A stretch of DNA of 64,000 bases. Origin: Streptomyces sp. Ru71 (GTDB taxonomy: Bacteria > Actinomycetota > Actinomycetes > Streptomycetales > Streptomycetaceae). Below the pieces are notes generated by a model that ran no database searches, had not been told where the DNA came from, and was given only the letters and a program-made list of their open reading frames with translations. The stretch is taken from positions 1-64,000 of the forward strand of contig NZ_PQSS01000001.1 of the NCBI RefSeq assembly GCF_002920535.1. The letters are read 5' to 3'. A program made the position numbers and the translations under genes. Shown here one piece after another: positions 57,673-64,000 of this stretch (position 1 is its first letter; each line of letters opens with the position of its first letter).

Positions 57673-58533
57673 TCACATCCACTCGCTGAACCGCAGCCAC
57701 GCCATCATGGTGTCCATCGCGGGCTCCGGAACACTCGGCTCGATCCCCGCCACAGCCGTCTGCGCCTGCCGGCCCGGCCCGAACATCGCCTGCCACACCG
57801 CCCGGGCGCAGCCGCGCACGGCCGGGGCGATCCGCTCCAGCTCGCGGTGGGCGCCGTTGCCGCACACCGAGATCGCGGCGATGGCCCGGCCCGCCCCGCG
57901 CAGCGGCGCCGCCACACAGGACACCCCCCGGAACCCCTCCTCGTGGTCGAAGGCCACCCCGCGCTCCCGCACCATCGCCAGCTCCCCGCGCAGCGACTCG
58001 GGCCGGGTGATGGTGCGCGGCGTCCTCGGCCGCAGTCCCTGCCCGATCACCTGCTCCACCAGGGCGGCGTCGCTGAAGGCGAGGATCGCCTTGCCGGAGG
58101 CGGTGCAGTGCGCCGGCTGCCGACCGCCCACCCGCGAGGGCACACCCGAGTCGTCCGAGCCGCCGATCCGCTCCAGGTACACCACCTCGGCGCCGTCGAG
58201 CACCGTGAGGTGCACCAGATGGCCGGTGGCCTCGTGCAGCGTGTGCAGATGGGGCAGGGCCGCCCGGCGCAGCCGGTTGTGGTGCGTGGCCAGGGCGCCC
58301 AGCTCCAGCATGCCCAGCCCCAGCCGGTAGTCGCGGCCCTCCCGCTCCAGCCACCGCAGCTGCACCAGCTGGTCGAGAATGCGGTGCGCCGAGGACCGGG
58401 GCAGGCCTGAACGGCGTACGACCTCGGTCAGGGTGAGCCGCGGCTGTGCGGTCTGAAAGGCACTCAGTACTCTCGCCGCCTTCTCCAGCAGGGACAGCGG
58501 CGGGTGACCGGCCTCGACAGCGTGCATCGTCAT
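57673..58533 (-). CDS. IclR family transcriptional regulator
   Basis: A 286-residue regulator. The N-terminal winged helix is SLLEKAARVLSAFQTAQPRL, then LTEVVRRSGLPRSSAHRIL. The IclR effector domain has VVYLERIGGS, ASGKAILAF, GVAFDHEEGFRGVSCVAAPL and AIAAISVCG. The ATG at 58533 follows GGGAGGTGCCG. It is divergent from hsaA, and the gap contains a dyad, so it most likely controls hsaA-fadD3-kstD and itself. Typical ligands are small aromatic acids or keto acids. Confidence 0.92.
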   Translation of the reverse strand: MTMHAVEAGHPPLSLLEKAARVLSAFQTAQPRLTLTEVVRRSGLPRSSAHRILDQLVQLRWLEREGRDYRLGLGMLELGALATHHNRLRRAALPHLHTLHEATGHLVHLTVLDGAEVVYLERIGGSDDSGVPSRVGGRQPAHCTASGKAILAFSDAALVEQVIGQGLRPRTPRTITRPESLRGELAMVRERGVAFDHEEGFRGVSCVAAPLRGAGRAIAAISVCGNGAHRELERIAPAVRGCARAVWQAMFGPGRQAQTAVAGIEPSVPEPAMDTMMAWLRFSEWM

Positions 58534-58642
58534 CGGCACCTCCCACACGGACGGCCGGCAGCCCCGGGGCGGGGCCGTCACGGCGATCTGGCGTGGAGAC
58601 TGCCAGCGGATCCCATCTGCTGGGAAGAGGGTATTTCGTTTC

Positions 58643-58664
58643 GGAACAGTAACGCGTACGTTCC
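58643..58664. promoter_or_regulatory. Candidate IclR operator
   Basis: GGAAC and GTTCC, 12 bases apart, with the inner dyad AACG-CGTA-CGTT, form a nested inverted repeat 46 bases before the hsaA start in the 176-base divergent gap to the IclR gene. The TTTCGGAAC surroundings are typical of IclR-type sites. Confidence 0.55.
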
Positions 58665-58709
58665 CCCCATCGCCCCAGGACGAGCCGAGGACCCGGAGAG
58701 GGATTGCGC

Positions 58710-59876
58710 ATGCGCGACGACGACGTTCTCACGGCGGTCCGCGACCTGGCCCCCGCCCTGCGCGAGCGCGTGGCCGAAGCCGAGGAGCAGCGCCGCCTGC
58801 CCGACGCCTCCGTCAAGGAACTCGCCCGGACCGGCTTCTTCCGGCTGCTGCAGCCCAGGGCGTACGGCGGACTCGGCGCCGACCCGGCCGTCTTCTACGC
58901 CGCCGTGAAGGAGATCGCCAAGGCGTGCGGCTCGACCGGCTGGGCCGCCGCCGTCCTGGGCGTGCACCCCTGGCACGTGGCCCTGTTCGATCCGCGGGCC
59001 CAGCGCGAGGTGTGGGGCGAGGACGACTCCGCCCGGATCTGCTCCTCGTACACCCCGGTCGGCACCGTCACCGCCGTGCGCGGCGGCTTCCGCATCCGCG
59101 GCCGCTGGTCCTTCTCCTCCGGTTGCGACCACGCCCGCTGGGCGCTGCTCGGCGGACTCGTCACGGACGGCCAGGGCCGGCCGGTCGACATGCGGACCTT
59201 CCTCGTACCGCGAGACGCCTACCGGGTCGACGACGTGTGGGACACCGTCGGTCTGCGCGGCACCGGCAGCAACGACATCGTCGTCGACGACGCCTTCGTG
59301 CCCGAGCACCGCACGCTCGGCTACGGCCCGATGAGCGCTCTGCGCTGCCCGGGGCAGGAGGTCAACACCGAACCGCTGTACCGGCTGCCGTACGCCGCCG
59401 TCTTCACCACCGCCATCTCGACCGCGATCGTCGGCATCGCCGAGGGCGCGTACGAGGACCACGTGGCGACCGTCCGCGAACGCCTGCGCGTCTCCTACGG
59501 GCAGCGGGCCGCCGAGGACCCCTTCGTCCAGGTCCGTATCGCCCGCGCCGCCGGTGACATCGACGCCGCCTGGCTGCAGCTCACCCGCAACATCGCCGAC
59601 CTGTACGCCCGCGCCCGCGCCGGCGACGTGCCCCCGACGTCCCTGCGGGCCCGGACCCGCCGGGACCAGGTGCTCGCCACCGAGCGCGCGGCCGGCGCCG
59701 TGGACCTGCTGCTGGGCGACGCCGGCGGCCGTGCCCTGCGCACCGGCGGCGTCCTGGAGCGCGCCTGGCGGGATGTGCACACCGGCCGTGGCCAGGCTGC
59801 CAACGACGTCGAGCGCGCCCTCGTCCTGTACGGCAAGGACGCGCTCGGCATCGACATCCACGACCCCATGGTCTGA
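58710..59876 (+). CDS. hsaA: 3-HSA hydroxylase oxygenase HsaA (flavin-dependent monooxygenase)
   Basis: A 388-residue acyl-CoA-dehydrogenase-fold monooxygenase of the HsaA/HpaB class-D type. Characteristic parts are RTGFFRLLQPRAYGGLGADP, KEIAKACGSTGWAAAVLGVH, RGRWSFSSGCDHARWALLGG and DTVGLRGTGSNDIVVDDAFV. It hydroxylates the phenolic ring A product 3-HSA to the catechol 3,4-DHSA using flavin reduced by HsaB. The ATG at 58710 follows GGAGAGGG; a TTG at 58704 is possible. Downstream genes are the fadD3-like and kstD genes. Confidence 0.88.
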   Translation: MRDDDVLTAVRDLAPALRERVAEAEEQRRLPDASVKELARTGFFRLLQPRAYGGLGADPAVFYAAVKEIAKACGSTGWAAAVLGVHPWHVALFDPRAQREVWGEDDSARICSSYTPVGTVTAVRGGFRIRGRWSFSSGCDHARWALLGGLVTDGQGRPVDMRTFLVPRDAYRVDDVWDTVGLRGTGSNDIVVDDAFVPEHRTLGYGPMSALRCPGQEVNTEPLYRLPYAAVFTTAISTAIVGIAEGAYEDHVATVRERLRVSYGQRAAEDPFVQVRIARAAGDIDAAWLQLTRNIADLYARARAGDVPPTSLRARTRRDQVLATERAAGAVDLLLGDAGGRALRTGGVLERAWRDVHTGRGQAANDVERALVLYGKDALGIDIHDPMV

Positions 59877-59973
59877 ACCCCGCGCCTCGCCGCCCCACCC
59901 CGGCGCCCTCCTCGCCGCGCGCCCCGCACGCACGGCCGCGGCCCCCTTCTTCCACCCCTGAACGGAAAGAGTC

Positions 59974-61602
59974 ATGACGAGCGTGTTCAACGACCGGCCG
60001 GGGACACGGCCCCAGGCCCCCGCCACTCCCGCCACCCTCGCCCAGCTCGCCGACTTCGCCGCCCACGCCCACGGCGAGCAGGAGGCCCTCGCCGACGGTG
60101 AGGTCCGCTGGACCTTCACCCGGCTGCGCGACGAGGTGCACGCGGCCGCCCGGGCCGCCCTCGCCCACGGGATCCGCCCCGGCGACCGCGTGGCCGTCTG
60201 GGCGCCCAACACCCGCCAGTGGATCGCGGCCGCGCTCGGAGCCGTGTCCGTCGGCGGCGTCCTCGTGCCTCTCAACACCCGCTACAAGGCGGCCGAGGCC
60301 GCCGACATCATCCGGCGCAGCGGCGCCCGGCTGCTGTTCACCGAACGCGGCTTCCTCGGCACCGACTACGTGGCGATGCTGCGCGACTCGGGCGAGGACC
60401 TCGGCCGGCTCGGCCAGACGGTGGTGCTGCGCGGACCGGCCGACGACTCGACGCTGGGCTGGGCCGACTACCTCGCCGCGGGCGAGCGGACACCCGACGC
60501 CGAGCGGGCCGCCCGCGCCGCCGCCGTCCGCCCCGACGACCTCGCCGACATCCTCTTCACCTCGGGCACCACCGGACGCTCCAAAGGCGTGATGACCACC
60601 CACGGCCAGACACTCCGCGTCTTTGAGGAGTGGTCCGGGGTGGTCACCCTGCGCGCCGGGGACCGCTATCTGCTGGTCAACCCGTTCTTCCACGTCTTCG
60701 GCTACAAGGCCGGTGTCGTCGCCTGCCTGCTCAACGGCGTCACCATGCTGCCCGAGGAGGTGTTCGACCTCGACCGGATCCTGCCCCTGCTGGCCCGGGA
60801 ACGCGTCAGCGTGCTGATGGCCACACCCACCGTCTTCACCTGCCTGCTCGACCACCCCCGGCGCACCGAACACGACCTGAGCGCACTGCGCCTGGCCGGC
60901 GTCGGCGGCACCGGCGTCCACCCCGAGCTGATCGAGGACATCCGCGGCCGGCTGGGCATCCCGGCCGTGTTCAGCGCCTACGGCCTCACCGAGTCCACCG
61001 GAGTGGTCTCCATCTGCCCGCCCGACGCGGACGCCACCACCGTGGCGACCACCGCCGGACCGGCGCTGCCCGGCACCGAGATACGGGTCGTCGGCGCGGA
61101 CGGCACTGCGCGCGGGCCGGGGGAGGCGGGCGAGGTGGTCGTGCGCGGCTACAACGTGATGCGCGGCTATCTCGACGACCCGCAGGCCACCGCGGACACC
61201 GTCGAGGCCGACGGCTGGCTGCACACCGGAGACGTCGGCGTGCTCGACGAGCGCGGCTATCTGTCCATCACCGACCGGCTGAAGGACATGTACATCGTCG
61301 GCGGCTTCAACGCCTACCCGGCCGAGGTGGAGAACGTCCTGCGCGGCCACGACCGGATCGCCGACGTCGCGGTCGTCGGCACCCCCGACGAACGCCTCGG
61401 CGAGGTCGGCGTCGCCTTCTACGTCCCGGCACCCGGCGCGCGACCGGACCCGGCGGAGCTGACCGCCTGGGCGCGGGAACGGCTCGCCAACTTCAAGGTG
61501 CCCCGCCGCTTCCTCGCCGTACCGGAGCTGCCGCGCAACGCCGGCGGCAAGGTCCTCAAGGGCGAACTGCGGCGCGCGGCACGGCAGTCCACACCGTCCT
61601 GA
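59974..61602 (+). CDS. fadD3: Acyl-CoA synthetase, FadD3-like (HIP-CoA ligase)
   Basis: A 542-residue ANL-superfamily ligase. The ATP loop is DILFTSGTTGRSKGVMTTHG, A5 is FSAYGLTESTGVVSI, the hinge LSITDRLKDMYIVGGFNAYP and the catalytic Lys in NAGGKVLKGELRR. In this cluster the natural substrate is the C/D-ring propanoate HIP, and its CoA product is the ligand that releases KstR2. The assignment to FadD3 rests on context and general similarity; a ligase for another steroid acid is possible. The ATG is 97 bases after hsaA. Confidence 0.82.
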   Translation: MTSVFNDRPGTRPQAPATPATLAQLADFAAHAHGEQEALADGEVRWTFTRLRDEVHAAARAALAHGIRPGDRVAVWAPNTRQWIAAALGAVSVGGVLVPLNTRYKAAEAADIIRRSGARLLFTERGFLGTDYVAMLRDSGEDLGRLGQTVVLRGPADDSTLGWADYLAAGERTPDAERAARAAAVRPDDLADILFTSGTTGRSKGVMTTHGQTLRVFEEWSGVVTLRAGDRYLLVNPFFHVFGYKAGVVACLLNGVTMLPEEVFDLDRILPLLARERVSVLMATPTVFTCLLDHPRRTEHDLSALRLAGVGGTGVHPELIEDIRGRLGIPAVFSAYGLTESTGVVSICPPDADATTVATTAGPALPGTEIRVVGADGTARGPGEAGEVVVRGYNVMRGYLDDPQATADTVEADGWLHTGDVGVLDERGYLSITDRLKDMYIVGGFNAYPAEVENVLRGHDRIADVAVVGTPDERLGEVGVAFYVPAPGARPDPAELTAWARERLANFKVPRRFLAVPELPRNAGGKVLKGELRRAARQSTPS

Positions 61603-61622
61603 ACCGACGGGGGCGGGGGTGC

Positions 61623-61674
61623 GCGGACCTCGCAGGCGGCCTGCGGCCCGGTCCTCGTCGCCCGCGAGGTCCGC
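61623..61674 (+). terminator. Hairpin between the fadD3-like gene and kstD
   Basis: GCGGACCTCGC and GCGAGGTCCGC pair perfectly (11 base pairs) around a 30-base GC-rich loop, 20 bases after the ligase stop. It may be a terminator or attenuator separating kstD from the upstream genes. Confidence 0.5.
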
Positions 61675-61802
61675 TCCGATCCCTGATCCCGCTCACCGGG
61701 AAACCACGATGGCCGCCGCCTGCCACGTCCGCGAATACTCGGCGTGCGCCGACCGAGCGCGACCCCCCCCACACCGACAACCCACCCGATGCGAGGGATG
61801 CC

Positions 61803-63368
61803 ATGGCGAACACGGACAACAGGTGGGACCAGGAGTGCGACGTGCTGGTCGTAGGCTCCGGCGGCGGCGCCCTCACCGGCGCCTACGGCGCGGCCGCACG
61901 CGGCCTGGACACCCTGGTCATCGAGAAGACCGAGTACTTCGGCGGCACCACCGCCTACGCCGGCGCCGGCCTGTGGCTGCCCGGCAACCAGGCCCAGGAA
62001 CGGGCCGGCCTGACGGACTCCGCCGACCTGGGCCGCGCCTACTTCCGCGCCGTGGTCGGCGACGCCACCGACCACGACCTCCAGGACGCCTACCTCGACC
62101 GCGCCGCGGAGACCGTCGCCTTCCTTGAGGACAACCCGCACGTCCGCTTCGAGTACCGGCCGTTCCCCGACTACTACGCCGCACCCGGCCGGTTCGACGC
62201 CGGCCGCGCCGTCTTCCCCGTCGATCTGCCTTTGCCCGACGCACCGCACCCACTGCTGGCGGCCGTCCGGCCCCCGGCCTGGGCCGAGCGGCTCGGCCTG
62301 CCGGTGCCCGACGGGCCGCTCACCGACGGCCGCGCCCTGATCGGCCGGCTGCTGCTGGCCCTGGAGTCCACCGGCAACGGCCGCACGCTGCTGGGCACCG
62401 GCCTGACCCGGCTGCTGACCGAGGACGGCCGCGTGACCGGCGCCGAGGCCGAAGCCGGCGGCCGCACCCTGCGCATCCGCGCCCGCCGCGGCGTCCTGCT
62501 CGCCGCCGGCGGCTTCGAGGCCAACGCCGAGCTGCGCCGCGCATGGCAGGGACTGCCGGGCGCCGACTGGACGATGGGCGCACCCGGCGGCAACACCGGA
62601 CAGGCGCTGCTCGCCGCCGTCGAGGCCGGCGCCGCCACCGACCTGCTCGACCAGGCCTGGTGGTGCCCCTCCCTGCGCTTCCCGGACGGCTCCGCCGCCT
62701 TCACCCTGGGTCTGCACGGCGGCATCTTCGTCGACGGCTCCGGCCGCAGGTTCGCCAACGAGTCACTGCCGTACGACCAAATGGGCCGTCAGATGCTCGC
62801 CGCTGAAGCGGGCACGGGTCCGGACAACCCCGTCTGGTGGGTCTTCGACGGCCGGTTCGGCGACGAACTGCCCGGCATCACCGTCGTCCCCGCCGACCGA
62901 ACGGCCTTCAGCCGGGCCGGGCTGTGGCACACCGCGGACACCCTCGACGCCCTCGCCGCGCGGATCGGCGTCGACGCCGGCGCGCTGTGCGCCACGGTGG
63001 CGACCTTCAACGGCCATGCGGCCGACGGAGTGGACACCGACTTCCACCGCGGCGAGGACCCCTACGACCGCTTCTTCGCCCAGGGCGAGGGCGCCAACCC
63101 GTGCCTGGTGCCGATCGAGAAGGGGCCGTTCCACGCCGTGCGGATCGTCCTCGGCGACCTGGGCACCAAGGGCGGCGTGCGCACCGACACCCGGGCACGG
63201 GTGCTGCGCGCGGACGGCACGGCGATCCCGGGCCTGTACGCGGCGGGCAACACCACCGCCTCGGTGTCCGGCCCCTGCTACCCCGGCCCCGGCGTACCGA
63301 TCGGGTCCGCCATGGTGTTCGGCCACATCGCGGCGGAGGACCTGGCGGAACGGACGGACGCGCGGTGA
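61803..63368 (+). CDS. kstD: 3-ketosteroid delta-1-dehydrogenase KstD
   Basis: A 521-residue FAD protein of the fumarate reductase/KstD family. The FAD motif is DVLVVGSGGGALTGAYGAAA followed by VIEKTEYFGGTTAYAGAGLW. The three active-site Tyr positions of KstD appear conserved: in FPDYYAAPGRF, in FANESLPYDQM and in CYPGPGVPIGSAM. LGDLGTKGGVRTDTRARVLR is a further hallmark. It introduces the C1-C2 double bond in ring A, which together with C9 hydroxylation makes ring B fall open. It is somewhat shorter than the best-known KstD enzymes (about 510-570 residues). Confidence 0.92.
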   Translation: MANTDNRWDQECDVLVVGSGGGALTGAYGAAARGLDTLVIEKTEYFGGTTAYAGAGLWLPGNQAQERAGLTDSADLGRAYFRAVVGDATDHDLQDAYLDRAAETVAFLEDNPHVRFEYRPFPDYYAAPGRFDAGRAVFPVDLPLPDAPHPLLAAVRPPAWAERLGLPVPDGPLTDGRALIGRLLLALESTGNGRTLLGTGLTRLLTEDGRVTGAEAEAGGRTLRIRARRGVLLAAGGFEANAELRRAWQGLPGADWTMGAPGGNTGQALLAAVEAGAATDLLDQAWWCPSLRFPDGSAAFTLGLHGGIFVDGSGRRFANESLPYDQMGRQMLAAEAGTGPDNPVWWVFDGRFGDELPGITVVPADRTAFSRAGLWHTADTLDALAARIGVDAGALCATVATFNGHAADGVDTDFHRGEDPYDRFFAQGEGANPCLVPIEKGPFHAVRIVLGDLGTKGGVRTDTRARVLRADGTAIPGLYAAGNTTASVSGPCYPGPGVPIGSAMVFGHIAAEDLAERTDAR

Positions 63369-63387
63369 TCGTCGATCCGGTGTGACG

Positions 63388-63438
63388 GCCCGGCCGCGTC
63401 GGGGAGTGACGGAGTGCGTCACGCCGGAGCGGCCGGGC
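63388..63438. terminator. Nested hairpins between kstD and the next gene
   Basis: GCCCGGCCGC (63388) pairs with GCGGCCGGGC (63429), and inside the loop GTGACG pairs with CGTCAC (63406-63422). The structure lies about 20 bases after the kstD stop. The rest of the 209-base gap to the convergent flavoprotein gene shows no gene. Confidence 0.55.
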
Positions 63439-63577
63439 TGGTCCGGGTGGAGAGACGTGTCCGCGCCGGCCGAGCGGGAGCCGGTGCCGCGTGGCCGGCC
63501 GGACGACGTGCCCCTGCGCTCACCGGGGACGCCGGCCACGGGGCGCGGCCCGCGTCCGCACCCCGCGCTCCGGTGCG

Positions 63578-64000
63578 CTAGCGGCCGAGGGCCGCGCCGC
63601 GTCCCGCCCGGCGGCCGAAGAAGCTGCCGTCACCCAGGGAGGCGCCGCTGGCGTATCCCCAGGCGGCGATGCCGGCCGTGGCCCGGCCCGCCGCGTACAG
63701 GCCCGGGATCGGCTCGCCGCTGACATGCAGCACCTCGGCGTCCGTGCCGGTGGTCAGCCCGCCCAGCGCGAAGCCCGAGGTCATACCCCGCAGGTCCACC
63801 GCGCCCAGCGGGCCGCGCAGGGGCCGTACCCAGCGCGCGGCCTTGTGCAGCAGCGGGTCCCGGCCGTGCTCGGCGTGCCGGTTGTAGACCTCGACCGTCG
63901 CCTCCAGAGCTCCGGGCGGCAGTCCCATCTCGGCGCCGAGCTCCGCCGCCGAGCCGCATACCCACGTCGGCCGCAGCTGGAGGAACTCCGGCGCGGCGGA
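63578..64000 (-). CDS. FAD-dependent oxidoreductase, C-terminal part (runs off the right edge)
   Basis: About 140 C-terminal residues of a flavoprotein; the frame is open to base 64000. The part present, with GGLTTGTDAEVLHVSGEPIP and GLYAAGRATAGIAAWGYASG, is the C-terminal FAD-binding end of the fumarate-reductase/KstD superfamily. It lacks the YPGPG of KstD and has WGYASG instead, so it is a different enzyme, perhaps another steroid or urocanate-type reductase. It is convergent with kstD. Confidence 0.75.
   Translation of the reverse strand, partial: SAAPEFLQLRPTWVCGSAAELGAEMGLPPGALEATVEVYNRHAEHGRDPLLHKAARWVRPLRGPLGAVDLRGMTSGFALGGLTTGTDAEVLHVSGEPIPGLYAAGRATAGIAAWGYASGASLGDGSFFGRRAGRGAALGR

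Noticed and set aside
63369..63577. Small genes in the gap after kstD
   Set aside because: Frames there lack ribosome sites and codon bias; only nested hairpins are convincing.

Overview
The window is high-GC actinobacterial DNA, almost certainly Streptomyces. Codon third positions are strongly G/C, GTG starts and ATGA/GTGA stop-start overlaps are frequent, and the genes are typical of the genus: DUF6230/DUF6114, DUF4190, DUF6325, TerB, an Rpf-like lytic protein, and paired NarL-type sensor and regulator. I found 69 protein genes, two of them cut by the window edges. I saw no tRNA, rRNA, CRISPR array or insertion sequence.

Region 1 (1-20 kb) is general chromosomal content. It holds a partial MFS carrier, two BrkB/YihY membrane proteins, small membrane or SHOCT proteins, a ClC-family channel, an Rpf-like transglycosylase, a two-component system divergent from an ABC exporter, a TerB protein, and the secreted-protein operon DUF6230-DUF6114-exported protein. 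It also holds a lipid/glycerol cluster: glpD and a TetR gene on the minus strand, divergent from an AGPS-type flavoprotein and a diacylglycerol kinase-like gene. The AGPS-type gene carries a +1 frameshift close to its 3' end. An aldo/keto reductase with a textbook 19-bp-spacer MerR-type promoter and a small secreted protein with M15-peptidase-like motifs close this part.

Region 2 (20.8-34.4 kb) is a catabolic island of no pathway I can name. An MFS carrier is divergent from a long co-directional operon: aldehyde dehydrogenase, type I extradiol dioxygenase, aspartate-dehydrogenase-like enzyme, alpha/beta hydrolase, cupin, two SDRs, a ThDP enzyme, a VanB-type reductase, a 75-residue recombinase-like HTH protein and a Rieske oxygenase. 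It is followed by a convergent MarR gene. The intergenic regions hold palindromic operator candidates and two unusual tandem repeats.

Region 3 (34.7-64 kb) is a steroid-ring degradation cluster matching the KstR2 regulon of mycobacteria and rhodococci. It includes hsaB, three fadE-type genes plus an enoyl-CoA hydratase, fadE30-ipdF-kstR2-fadA6, ipdC-ipdB-ipdA-echA20, two SDRs, hsaEGF, kshA and kshB with a small Cys-containing gene between them, a 3-alpha-hydroxysteroid dehydrogenase, an IclR gene, hsaA, a fadD3-like ligase and kstD. The two divergent fadE30 and echA20 promoters share near-identical operators that fit the KstR2 palindrome. Together these genes would oxidise ring A, hydroxylate C9, cleave rings A/B and then degrade rings C/D through HIP-CoA. 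No recognisable hsaC or hsaD, and no side-chain or Mce4 uptake genes, lie inside the window.
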